Source: Pelomonas sp036404855 (lineage in GTDB: Bacteria > Pseudomonadota > Gammaproteobacteria > Burkholderiales > Burkholderiaceae_C). From it: DNA of 16,740 bases. The first letter of the stretch is position 1. The number at the start of each line of letters is the position of its first letter. Made by a program: the position numbers and the translations under genes. Positions 1 through 7,705 of the stretch are shown here, in pieces. Location: NCBI RefSeq assembly GCF_036404855.1, contig NZ_DASWYS010000232.1, forward strand, positions 1 through 16,740, written 5' to 3'. The notes beneath the pieces are model-generated. The model ran no database searches. It saw nothing but the letters and a program-made list of their open reading frames with translations, and was not told the DNA's origin.

Positions 1-54
1 CGTGAAGGCGTCAGGACCTAAACCTGGTGCGTCTACCAATTTCGCCACCCGCGC
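1..54 (-). tRNA. tRNA-Leu(UAG), 3' part cut by the window edge
   Basis: The reverse complement begins GCGCGGG, then T8, a GGCGAAATTGGTAGACGC D-arm and an anticodon arm with the loop TTTAGGT, giving anticodon UAG. This closely follows the enterobacterial tRNA-Leu(UAG) layout. It decodes CUA, and CUG by wobble. Only the acceptor 5' strand, D-arm, anticodon arm and start of the variable arm lie in the window. The first anticodon-stem pair looks mismatched (C-A). A TACAAT hexamer at 130-135 on the minus strand could be its -10 box, but no convincing -35 accompanies it. Confidence 0.93.
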
Positions 55-180
55 GGGTCTTGCTTGGACTGCTGCTTGCTGCCGTTTGGCATGGTGCAGC
101 AACCCCGTAGGCGATTCGGCAAACCGGCGATTGTAGCGATCTCCCGCGCTTTGCCCGCCGCCTCTTGTGCACGGGGCGGC

Positions 181-205
181 AAAACCCTGACGAACAGCGT
201 CAGAG
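181..205 (-). terminator. Intrinsic terminator of the RND operon, overlapping the pump stop codon
   Basis: On the minus strand CTCTGACG and CGTCAGGG form an 8-bp stem (one G-U pair) around the loop CTGTT, followed directly by TTTT. The TGA stop of the pump gene lies inside the 5' arm. This placement suits termination right after translation ends. The T-run is short, so strength is uncertain. Confidence 0.55.
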
Positions 206-3200
206 CTGGCTGCCGGCTTCGTCGTGCAGCGGGCTGTGCGTCCGGGTGTGCTCCTCGGGCCGCTGCACGCGGAACCACGCCGCGTACATGGCCGGCAGTG
301 CCAGCAGCGTCAGCACCGTCGCAACGATGAGCCCGCCCATGATGGCCACCGCCATCGGCCCCCAGAACACGCTGCGCGACAGCGGGATCATGGCGAGCAC
401 GGCGGCGGCGGCCGTCAGCACGATGGGGCGGAATCGCCGCACGGCCGACTCGACGATGGCCGACCAGTCCGGCACACCGCGGGCGCGGTCCTGCTCGATC
501 TGGTCGATCAGGATGACCGAGTTGCGCATGATCATGCCCATCAGTGCAATGACGCCCAGCAGCGCGACAAAGCCGAAAGGCCGGTTCAGCAGCAGCAGCG
601 CCATCGCCACGCCCGCGATGCCAAGCGGCCCGGTCAGGAAGACCAGCATCGCGCGACTGAAGCTCTGCAGCTGCAGCATCAGCAGCGTGAAGGTGATGAA
701 GAGCATGACGGGAACACCGGCAGCGATGGAGCCCTGGCCCTTGCTGCTCTCCTCCACGGCACCGGCGATCTGGATGCCGTAGCCCGTGGGCATCTGCTTC
801 TGCAGCTCGTCGAGCTTGGGCCAAACCTCCTTGGTCACGGTCGCGCCCTGCAGGCCCTCGGCGACATCGCCCTGCACCGTCACCGCGTAGTTGCGACCTT
901 CGCGCCACAACACGCCAGGCTCCCAGGCGAACTCCACGCGGGCGATCTGCGTCAGCGGGATGGCGCGACCGCTGCTGGTGGGCACGTAGGCGTTGCCGAT
1001 GTCGGTGATGACGTTGCGCTCTTCCTCAGGCTGGCGCAGCACAATGTCGATGAGTTTGTCGGCCTCACGGTACTGCCCGATGACGGTACCCGACAGCAGC
1101 GTGCGCGCCGACTGCGCCAGGCTCTGGCTGGTGACGCCGAGTGCCCGCGCCTTGTCCTGATCCACGTTCAGGCGCAAGGTCTTGACGTTCTCGTTCCAGT
1201 TGTCGTTGACGCCACGCATGTTGGGACTGGCGCGCAGGATGTCCTTGGCCTTGTCGGCCCACTCGCGCACGACCTTCGGGTCCGCGCCGGTGACGCGGAA
1301 CTGCACGGGGTACTGCACCGGCGGCCCGTTGGGAAGCAGCTTGACCCGGCCGCGCGCCTCCGGGAACTCTTCCGCCAGGACGGCAGGCAGGCGCTTGCGC
1401 AGTTCCTCGCGCTCCGCCAGGCCCTTGGGCAGCAGGATCGACTGCATCACGTTCGTCGCCGGGAAGATGGTGTCCAGCGGCAGGTAGAAGCGCGGCACGC
1501 CGGAACCCACCCAGCTCGTGACCGTGGCGATGCCGGGCTCCTTCAGCATGCGGGCCTCGAAGCGCTTGGCCAGCGCCTCGGTCTCCTGGATGGTCGACCC
1601 CTCGGGCAGCGAGAGATCCACCAGCACTTCGGGGCGGCTGGAGTCGGGGAAGAACTGCTGCTGCACCCGGCCCATGCCGGCGACGCCCAGCCCGAACACC
1701 AGCATCGTGAGGCCGATGGTCTTCCAGCGGTTCTCCACGCACCACCGCACCAGGTTGCGGAAGCGGTTGTAGAACGGCGTGTCGAAGAGCTCGTGCACCT
1801 CGCCCTCCGTCGCCGGCCTGGCCTTGAGCAACAGGGCGCCGAGGTAGGGCACGAAATAGACGGAGGCCACCCAGGAGATGACCAGCGCCGCTGCGGTCAC
1901 GGCAAAGATGGCGAAGGTGTACTCGCCTGTCATCGACTTCGCCAGCCCGATGGGCAGGAAGCCCACCGCCGTGATCAGCGTGCCCGTGAGCATCGGCATC
2001 GCCGTCACGTCATAGGCGTAGGTGGCCGCGTGCATCTTGTCGTAGCCCTCTTCGAGCTTGCGCACCATCATCTCGACCGCAATGATGGCGTCGTCCACCA
2101 GCAATCCCAGCGCGATGATCAGCGAGCCCAGCGAGATCTTGTGCAGGCCCACGCCCCAATAGAACATGGCGACGAAGGTGATGGCCAGCACCAGCGGGAT
2201 GGTGATGGCGACGACCAGGCCGGGCCAGATGTCGATGCGCAGCGGCCGCGTGTGCAGACCCAGAGAGATGAAGCTGACCGCCAGCACGATGATGACGGCC
2301 TCGATCAGCACGTGCACGAACTCGCCGACCGACGTCGTGACGGCCTTCGGCTGGTCCTGAATCTGTTCGAGATGGATGCCGACGGGCAGGTCGCGCTCTA
2401 TGGCCTTGAAGGCGACCGTCAGGGCCTTGCCCATCGCGATGATGTCGCCGCCCTTGGCCATGGAAACCCCGATCGCCAGCACTTCCTTGCCCTGGTGGCG
2501 CACCGTGGTGGTGGGCGGGTCGACATAGGCACGCTTGATCTCGGCGATATCCCCCAGGCGCAGCTGGCTGGCCACACCGGTCTGCGGGTTGACGGCGCGG
2601 ATGGGCACCTCCGCCAGTGCCTGGGCCGACGTGAACTGACCCTGCACCCGAATCTGGAAGTTGGCGCTGCCCGCGTTCAACACGCCCGCACTCTCCACAG
2701 CGTTCTGCGCACCAACCTGGTTGATCACCTGGCTGAAGTCCAGGCCCAGCTGGGCCAGGCGCTTCTGGGAGATCTCGACAAAGAGCTTCTCCGGCTGGAT
2801 GCCGAAGATCTCGACCTTGGCCACGTCCTTGACCTGCAGCAGCGCCTGGCGCACGCGGTCGGCGTGCTCCCGCAGCTCTTCGCGGCTGAAGCCGTCACTG
2901 GAAAGCGCGTAGATGGAGCCGTAGACGTCGCCGAACTCGTCATTGAACAGCGGGCCCAGCACCCCCTGCGGCAGCGTGGCACGCATGTCGCCGACCTTCT
3001 TGCGCACCTGGTACCAGATCTCAGCCACCTCCTTGGGAGGCGTGTTGTCCCTGAGCTGGAAGATGGTGATGGATTCGCCGGGCTTGGTGGACGAGCGGAT
3101 CTTGTCTGCGTAGTTCACCTCCTGCAGCGTCTTCTCGATCTTGTCGGTGACCTGGTCGGCCATCTGCTGAGCGGTGGCACCCGGCCAGTAGGCCTGGATG

Positions 3201-3379
3201 ACCATGCCGCGGAAGGTGAACGGCGGATCCTCGTCCTGGCCCAGCTGGAAGTAGGCGGCGAAGCCCATCAGCATCAGCACCACCATCAGGTAGCGCGTCA
3301 GGGCCGGATGCTCCAGGGCCCAGCGCGAGACGTTGAAGCCGCCAGCGTAGGGTTGCTTGGTGATCGGGGAGCTGTTCAT
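200..3379 (-). CDS. RND-family efflux transporter, inner-membrane permease subunit
   Basis: This 1059-residue protein has the usual length of an AcrB/MexB-like resistance-nodulation-division pump, a proton-driven antiporter that works as a trimer with a periplasmic adaptor and an outer-membrane channel. A first membrane helix lies near residues 28-46, with the periplasmic porter region after it. The helix-4 proton-relay aspartates are visible at 429-430 in GLLVDDAIIAVE. Further hydrophobic helices cluster at about 355-545 and in the last 190 residues. The start GQDEDPPF after helix 1 resembles the TriC-like branch rather than AcrB itself, but I cannot name the substrate. It begins 14 bp after the adaptor stop, so the two are co-transcribed. 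No outer-membrane factor follows; the next gene is a tRNA. Confidence 0.93.
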   Translation of the reverse strand: MNSSPITKQPYAGGFNVSRWALEHPALTRYLMVVLMLMGFAAYFQLGQDEDPPFTFRGMVIQAYWPGATAQQMADQVTDKIEKTLQEVNYADKIRSSTKPGESITIFQLRDNTPPKEVAEIWYQVRKKVGDMRATLPQGVLGPLFNDEFGDVYGSIYALSSDGFSREELREHADRVRQALLQVKDVAKVEIFGIQPEKLFVEISQKRLAQLGLDFSQVINQVGAQNAVESAGVLNAGSANFQIRVQGQFTSAQALAEVPIRAVNPQTGVASQLRLGDIAEIKRAYVDPPTTTVRHQGKEVLAIGVSMAKGGDIIAMGKALTVAFKAIERDLPVGIHLEQIQDQPKAVTTSVGEFVHVLIEAVIIVLAVSFISLGLHTRPLRIDIWPGLVVAITIPLVLAITFVAMFYWGVGLHKISLGSLIIALGLLVDDAIIAVEMMVRKLEEGYDKMHAATYAYDVTAMPMLTGTLITAVGFLPIGLAKSMTGEYTFAIFAVTAAALVISWVASVYFVPYLGALLLKARPATEGEVHELFDTPFYNRFRNLVRWCVENRWKTIGLTMLVFGLGVAGMGRVQQQFFPDSSRPEVLVDLSLPEGSTIQETEALAKRFEARMLKEPGIATVTSWVGSGVPRFYLPLDTIFPATNVMQSILLPKGLAEREELRKRLPAVLAEEFPEARGRVKLLPNGPPVQYPVQFRVTGADPKVVREWADKAKDILRASPNMRGVNDNWNENVKTLRLNVDQDKARALGVTSQSLAQSARTLLSGTVIGQYREADKLIDIVLRQPEEERNVITDIGNAYVPTSSGRAIPLTQIARVEFAWEPGVLWREGRNYAVTVQGDVAEGLQGATVTKEVWPKLDELQKQMPTGYGIQIAGAVEESSKGQGSIAAGVPVMLFITFTLLMLQLQSFSRAMLVFLTGPLGIAGVAMALLLLNRPFGFVALLGVIALMGMIMRNSVILIDQIEQDRARGVPDWSAIVESAVRRFRPIVLTAAAAVLAMIPLSRSVFWGPMAVAIMGGLIVATVLTLLALPAMYAAWFRVQRPEEHTRTHSPLHDEAGSQL

Positions 3380-3393
3380 TGCGCGGCCCCGGC

Positions 3394-4533
3394 TCAGCGC
3401 GATGCCGCAGGGACCGCGGGGACCGGCGCCTCACCCGGGGTGCGTGGCGGCACGTAGCGCTTCACCTTCTGGCCGGGGTTGAGCACGTGCACGCCGGCGA
3501 CGACGACCTCTTGGCCGGCACTCAGCCCGCCGGCGATGATGACCTGGTTGCCTTCGGCGCCGCCCACTTGCACCGGCACGGGCTTGACCGTCATCGACGC
3601 ACCGTCCAGCGTCCAGACGGCGGTCTTGCCGCCCTGCTGCAGCACCGCGGCCAGTGGTAGCTTGATGACGCCGGCCGTTTGCGGCAGGTCGAGCACGACG
3701 GTGGCGGACTGGCCCAGCCGCACGTCCAGCTTGCCGGCATCGGCCTTGATGAGGAAGGTGCGCGTGACCGGATCGGCCGCGGCGGCCACCTCGCGCAGCG
3801 TCAGCGGCCAGGTCTTGTCGCCGCCCCACAGCCGCGCCTTCAACGCACCGGGCTGGCCAGCGGCGGCCTTCACACGGGCGATCTGGTCTTCCGGCACCGA
3901 GAAGACGATGTCGCGCGGGCCGTCCAGCGCCAGGCTGACGACCGGCGTGCCGGCGGCCAGCACCTGGCCCGGCTCGGCGTTGATGCCGGTGATCACGCCC
4001 GGTCCATCGGCCACGAGCTGGGCATAGCCGGCCTGATTGCCCTGCACATCGGCCTGGGCCTTGGCCTGTTCCAGTTGGGCCTGCGCGGCCTTGAAGGCCG
4101 AGTCGCGCCGTTCCAGTTCGGCCGCGCTGATGAAGCCCTGGCGCTGCAGGTCGACGAAGCGCTTGTAGTCGGCGCCGGCCTGGTCGCGGTTGGTGCGGGC
4201 GGCCGCCACGCCGGCGGCCGCGGCGGCCTGCGCCAGCCTCAGATCCTGCGCGTCAAGGCGGGCCAGCACCTGCCCGGCCTTGACGGTGTCACCCAGGTTG
4301 ACGGCCCGGCTCAGCAGCTTGCCGCTGACGCGGAAGGACAGGCGGGACTCAATGCGCGGCTTCACCTCGGCCGCATACTCGTGGCTGGCGCTCGCCGTGC
4401 CGATGCTGACGAGTTCGGTGCGCACCGCCCGCTCCGGCTCGGGCGCGGCGGGCTGCTTCCCGCAACCCGACAGCAATGCCGAGAGCAGTGTCACCAGCAG
4501 CAGGGGCGACGCGAGACGCAAAAGATGGGGCAT
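3394..4533 (-). CDS. RND efflux periplasmic adaptor subunit (membrane fusion lipoprotein)
   Basis: The predicted product has 379 residues. The N-terminus is a lipoprotein signal: a hydrophobic stretch ending in LSGC, with the lipidated Cys at residue 24. A beta-barrel/lipoyl region (RLSFRVSGKL, then NLGDTVKAGQVLARLD), a long alpha-helical hairpin rich in Ala/Gln and a second lipoyl half (PGVITGINAEPGQVLAAGTPV) follow, the HlyD/AcrA order. The adaptor links the inner-membrane pump to a TolC-type channel. I chose the ATG at 4533 because GAGG lies 5 nt upstream and the first hydrophobic segment starts there. The frame stays open to an ATG at 4611, but that codon lies between the -35 and -10 boxes of the promoter, so it cannot be on the transcript. 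Confidence 0.9.
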   Translation of the reverse strand: MPHLLRLASPLLLVTLLSALLSGCGKQPAAPEPERAVRTELVSIGTASASHEYAAEVKPRIESRLSFRVSGKLLSRAVNLGDTVKAGQVLARLDAQDLRLAQAAAAAGVAAARTNRDQAGADYKRFVDLQRQGFISAAELERRDSAFKAAQAQLEQAKAQADVQGNQAGYAQLVADGPGVITGINAEPGQVLAAGTPVVSLALDGPRDIVFSVPEDQIARVKAAAGQPGALKARLWGGDKTWPLTLREVAAAADPVTRTFLIKADAGKLDVRLGQSATVVLDLPQTAGVIKLPLAAVLQQGGKTAVWTLDGASMTVKPVPVQVGGAEGNQVIIAGGLSAGQEVVVAGVHVLNPGQKVKRYVPPRTPGEAPVPAVPAASR

Positions 4534-4568
4534 GCAGACCTCGGCAGGGGTAAAGCGGCCGGGAGACT

Positions 4569-4590
4569 TTAATGACCGGCGGGTCAATAA
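4569..4590. promoter_or_regulatory. Palindromic operator candidate of the RND operon
   Basis: TTAATGACC GGCG GGTCAATAA is a 22-bp inverted repeat with one mismatch between its 9-bp arms. It begins at the -10 box of the efflux promoter and covers the expected start of transcription, the usual place for a repressor site. The form fits a dimeric regulator such as a TetR-family protein; that family assignment is inference. Confidence 0.6.
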
Positions 4591-4618
4591 TGTATTCAGA
4601 GCCTGTGACAACTGTCAA
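4589..4618 (-). promoter_or_regulatory. Sigma-70 type promoter of the RND efflux operon
   Basis: On the minus strand TTGACA (4613-4618, perfect -35) is followed after 18 bp by TACATT (4589-4594). Transcription would start near 4582, giving a leader of roughly 50 nt before the adaptor ATG. A second short perfect palindrome, TGACAACTGTCA at 4606-4617, overlaps the -35 box and might be another protein site. Confidence 0.6.
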
Positions 4619-4675
4619 ACCTTGCAGAATTTCGCTGTTGTGCCGGGGCTTTGCAAGCGGAACTTGAGAAAAAGC

Positions 4676-5500
4676 TTGAGCGTCGACCACTACGAGAACT
4701 TTCCCGTTGCTTCCGTGCTGTGCCCGCCCGCGCTGCGGCCTGCGGTCGTTTCGATCTATCACTTCGCGCGCACGGCCGACGACCTGGCCGACGAGGGCGA
4801 CGCCCGTACCGACGAGCGTGTCCAGGCGCTGCGCGACTATCGCGCCGATCTGGCCGCCACCGTGGCCGGCCAGTCGCCCTCTTCGCGATGGCTGCACGTC
4901 TATGCCCCTCTGGCGCGCGAGATGCACCGCTTGCAGCCGCCGCTGCTGCACGACCTGCTGGACGCCTTCGAGCAAGACCTGGCGCCGCCGCGCTATCTGG
5001 ACCGCGCGCACCTGCTGGACTACTGCCGCCGTTCGGCCAACCCGGTGGGCCGCCTTCTGCTGGGGCTGTATGGGGTGGATGATCCGACCTCGCTGCGCCG
5101 CTCGGACGCGATCTGCTCGGCGCTGCAGCTGATCAACTTCTGGCAGGACTTCAGCCGTGACGGTCCCAACGGCCGGCTCTACGTGCCGCAGGCGGACCTG
5201 GACCGCCACGGCCTCAGCGCCGACGATGTGCTGGCCTGCCGCGACAGCCCGGCAGCCCGTGCGCTGATCACCGAACTCTGCGCCTGGGCACGTGGGCTGA
5301 TGAAGGAAGGTGCCCCCTTGGCCCTCGCCCTGCCCGGCCGCGCCGGCTGGGAGCTGCGCTTCGTCATCCAGGGCGGCCTGCTCATCCTCGACAAGATCGC
5401 CGCACGGAATCACGACAGCTTGCTCCATCGCCCCGCACTCAGGGTTTGGGACCTCCCTCGCCTGACCTGGCGCGCCCTGACAATGCGGGCCGCATCATGA
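4676..5500 (+). CDS. hpnC: Squalene synthase HpnC (hydroxysqualene synthase)
   Basis: A 274-residue trans-isoprenyl diphosphate synthase of the squalene/phytoene synthase fold. In the HpnCDE pathway HpnC converts presqualene diphosphate to hydroxysqualene. The first Asp-rich motif is DDLAD at residues 35-39; the second is in NFWQDFSRD with Asp158 and Asp162, followed by the typical GRLYVP. The N-terminus SVDHYENFPVAS is characteristic of HpnC and begins right after a TTG codon, so I place the start at TTG 4676; a second TTG at 4664 is the alternative. The only nearby purine run is AGAAAAAG, a weak ribosome site. No ATG start fits. Its stop overlaps the hpnD start as ATGA. Confidence 0.92.
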   Translation: MSVDHYENFPVASVLCPPALRPAVVSIYHFARTADDLADEGDARTDERVQALRDYRADLAATVAGQSPSSRWLHVYAPLAREMHRLQPPLLHDLLDAFEQDLAPPRYLDRAHLLDYCRRSANPVGRLLLGLYGVDDPTSLRRSDAICSALQLINFWQDFSRDGPNGRLYVPQADLDRHGLSADDVLACRDSPAARALITELCAWARGLMKEGAPLALALPGRAGWELRFVIQGGLLILDKIAARNHDSLLHRPALRVWDLPRLTWRALTMRAAS

Positions 5501-6342
5501 GCCCAGAGCAATACGTCCAGGACAAGGCCGCCGCGAGCGGTTCGAGCTTCTATTACGCCTTCCTGTTCCTGCCGCCACACCGGCGCGCGGCGATCACGGC
5601 CTTCTACGCCTTTTGCCGCGAGGTGGACGACGTCGTCGACGAGACCCAAGACGCCGGCGTCGCCGCGACCAAGCTGGCCTGGTGGCGCAAGGAAGTGGCC
5701 GGCGCCTTTGCCGGCCAGCCCAGCCACCCGGTCATGAAAGCGTTGATGCCCCATGTGCAGGCCTTCGACATCCGCATCGACCACCTGAATGCCGTCATCG
5801 AAGGCTGCGAGATGGACCTGCAGCAGACGCGCTACCTGGACTTTCCCGGCCTGGCACGCTACTGCCACCTGGTGGCAGGCGTTGTCGGCGAGGTGGCCAG
5901 CGGCATCTTCGGCCGCACCCAGCCGCAGACCATCGAGTACGCCCACAAGCTGGGCCTGGCCATGCAGCTGACCAACATCATCCGCGACGTCGGCGACGAC
6001 GCCCGGCGCGGCCGCATCTACCTGCCCGTGAACGAGCTGCAGCAGTTCGGCGTCAAGGCCAACGAGATCCTGCTGCGCAGCAAGCCCTGGGGCTACAGCG
6101 ATCGCTTTACCGCACTGATGAAGTTCCAGGCCGCGCGCGCGCACCAGCTCTACGACGAGGCCCTCGCGCTGCTGCCCCAGGCCGACCGCAGCACCCAGAA
6201 GCCCGGCCTGATGATGGCCAACATCTACCGCGCCCTGCTCGTCGAGATCGAGCGCGAGAACTTCCAGGTACTGCACCAGCGCATCTCGCTGACGCCGCTG
6301 CGAAAGCTCTGGATCGCGATGAAGACCAATTGGAAGAGATGA
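5497..6342 (+). CDS. hpnD: Presqualene diphosphate synthase HpnD
   Basis: A 281-residue squalene/phytoene synthase family enzyme. HpnD joins two farnesyl diphosphates to presqualene diphosphate, the first step of the bacterial HpnCDE squalene route. The first Asp motif is REVDDVVDE with Asp44, 45 and 48. The second is NIIRDVGDDARRGRIYLP with Asp164 and Asp168. FYYAFLFLPPHRRAA near residues 18-32 is typical of the family. The ATG at 5497 overlaps the hpnC stop by four bases, which points to translational coupling, since no clear ribosome site is visible. The frame stays open upstream to 5446, but the family N-terminus (MSPEQYVQDKAA) begins here. Confidence 0.94.
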   Translation: MSPEQYVQDKAAASGSSFYYAFLFLPPHRRAAITAFYAFCREVDDVVDETQDAGVAATKLAWWRKEVAGAFAGQPSHPVMKALMPHVQAFDIRIDHLNAVIEGCEMDLQQTRYLDFPGLARYCHLVAGVVGEVASGIFGRTQPQTIEYAHKLGLAMQLTNIIRDVGDDARRGRIYLPVNELQQFGVKANEILLRSKPWGYSDRFTALMKFQAARAHQLYDEALALLPQADRSTQKPGLMMANIYRALLVEIERENFQVLHQRISLTPLRKLWIAMKTNWKR

Positions 6343-6425
6343 CCCACCTCCAACCGGCCAAGCAGCCACGCACGCGCGCCCGATGGCCCGGCCAAGCCGG
6401 CTCCATGGGATTCGCTCGGTCGTGA
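6339..6425 (+). other. Possible 28-codon relay ORF between hpnD and hpnE
   Basis: An ATG overlapping the hpnD stop (ATGA, 6339-6342) opens a 28-codon frame, MTHLQPAKQPRT and onward, ending in TGA at 6423-6425. That stop overlaps the GTG start of hpnE as GTGA. GGAAG lies 2-6 nt before the ATG. The peptide resembles nothing I know and may have no function of its own, but it would carry ribosomes across the 79-nt gap to hpnE. The arrangement could also be chance. Confidence 0.3.
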
Positions 6426-7705
6426 GGACAGCCGTCATCGGCGGTGGCTGGGCCGGCATTGCGGCCGCGGTCGCGCTGGCCGACGCCGGCCACGACATCA
6501 CCGTCTTCGAGATGGCCCCGCAGCTCGGCGGCCGCGCGCGCAGCGTGGCGGGCCAGGATGCTGCCTGGCCCTACGACAACGGCCAGCACATCCTCATCGG
6601 CGCCTACCGCGACAGCCTGGCACTGATGCGCCGCCTCGGCATCGCCCCCGAGCAGGCGCTGGCGCGGCTGCCGCTCGCCCTGCCCTATCCCGGCGAGCCC
6701 GGCCTGCGACTGCCGCCCGGGCCGCCGCTGATCAGCTTCACGCGCGGCGTACTCTCCCACCGCGGTTGGCCACTGTCGGCCCGACTGGGGCTGTTGAGTG
6801 CCGCCACAGGCTGGCTGGCACGCGGTTTTCGCTGCGCGCCGGGCCTCAGCGTCGCCGAGCTGTGCGTCGGCCTGGCTGCGGCCGTGAAGCGCGACCTCGT
6901 TGAGCCGCTCTGCATTGCTGCGCTGAACACGCCCGCGGCCGAGGCCAGCGCCCAAGTCTTCCTGCGCGTGCTCAAGGACGCCCTCTTCGGCGGCGCCGGC
7001 AGCGCGGACCTGCTGCTGCCGCGACAGCCGCTGTCCGAGTTGCTGGCGGGGCCGGCCGCCGCGTGGCTGGGGCCGCGGCTGCGCCTGGGCTGCCGGGTGC
7101 GAGAGATCGCGCCGAGCTGGCGCGTCGACGGCGAGACCTTTGACGGCGTCGTGCTCGCGTGCACCAGCGTCGAGGCCGCCAGGCTGACCGCGGACCTCGC
7201 GCCGGACTGGTCGGCGGCGGCCGGTGCGCTGGATTTCGAGCCCATCATCACCGTCTACCTGAACAGTCCGGGCAGCCGCCTGCCCACGCCGATGCTGGCG
7301 CTGCGCGACGGGCCAGACGCACCGGCCCAGTTCGTCTTCGACCAGGGTCAGCTCGGCGGCGCGCCGGGCCGCTTCGCCTTCGTCGTCAGCGGCGCGGCGC
7401 CCTGGGTCGAGCGCGGCGGCTGTGCCGAAGCCGTACTGGCCCAGGCCCGACGCGAACTCGCCTGGACCACGCCCCCCACCGTCGACAGGCTGCTGGCCGA
7501 GAAGCGCGCGACCTTTGCCTGCACGCCGGGTCTGGCGCGGCCGCCCGCCCGGATCGCCCCAGGCCTGTTCGCGGCGGGTGACTACGTCCAGGGCCCCTAT
7601 CCCGCCACGCTCGAGGGCGCCGTGCGCGCCGGCCTCGCGGCCGCTCAGGGCATGGGCACCGGTGCGAAGGGCGCCGCCAGCGGCTCGCCCACGAAGACCC
7701 CCTGA
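6422..7705 (+). CDS. hpnE: Hydroxysqualene dehydroxylase HpnE (FAD-dependent)
   Basis: A 427-residue flavoprotein of the amine-oxidase/phytoene-desaturase-like group, the last enzyme of the HpnCDE pathway, reducing hydroxysqualene to squalene. The FAD-binding Rossmann motif sits at the very N-terminus (AVIGGGWAG, residues 4-12, acidic Glu30 at the end of strand 2), followed by GGRAR. The C-terminal FAD motif is GLFAAGDYVQGPYPATLEGA. I chose GTG 6422 because the Rossmann strand normally starts two to four residues in; an ATG at 6383 would add 13 residues with no ribosome site. The last 18 residues are low-complexity and are read in antisense by the convergent neighbour. Confidence 0.92.
   Translation: MRTAVIGGGWAGIAAAVALADAGHDITVFEMAPQLGGRARSVAGQDAAWPYDNGQHILIGAYRDSLALMRRLGIAPEQALARLPLALPYPGEPGLRLPPGPPLISFTRGVLSHRGWPLSARLGLLSAATGWLARGFRCAPGLSVAELCVGLAAAVKRDLVEPLCIAALNTPAAEASAQVFLRVLKDALFGGAGSADLLLPRQPLSELLAGPAAAWLGPRLRLGCRVREIAPSWRVDGETFDGVVLACTSVEAARLTADLAPDWSAAAGALDFEPIITVYLNSPGSRLPTPMLALRDGPDAPAQFVFDQGQLGGAPGRFAFVVSGAAPWVERGGCAEAVLAQARRELAWTTPPTVDRLLAEKRATFACTPGLARPPARIAPGLFAAGDYVQGPYPATLEGAVRAGLAAAQGMGTGAKGAASGSPTKTP

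Noticed and set aside
224..3457. A 1077-codon open frame on the plus strand opposite the RND pump
   Set aside because: It is the antisense mirror of a strongly conserved pump gene. Its translation is His/Arg/Asp-rich without any recognisable domain, as expected from GC-rich codon bias.
4349..5428. Minus-strand open frame opposite hpnC and the adaptor start
   Set aside because: It is antisense to two well-supported genes, crosses the efflux promoter and operator, and has no family resemblance.
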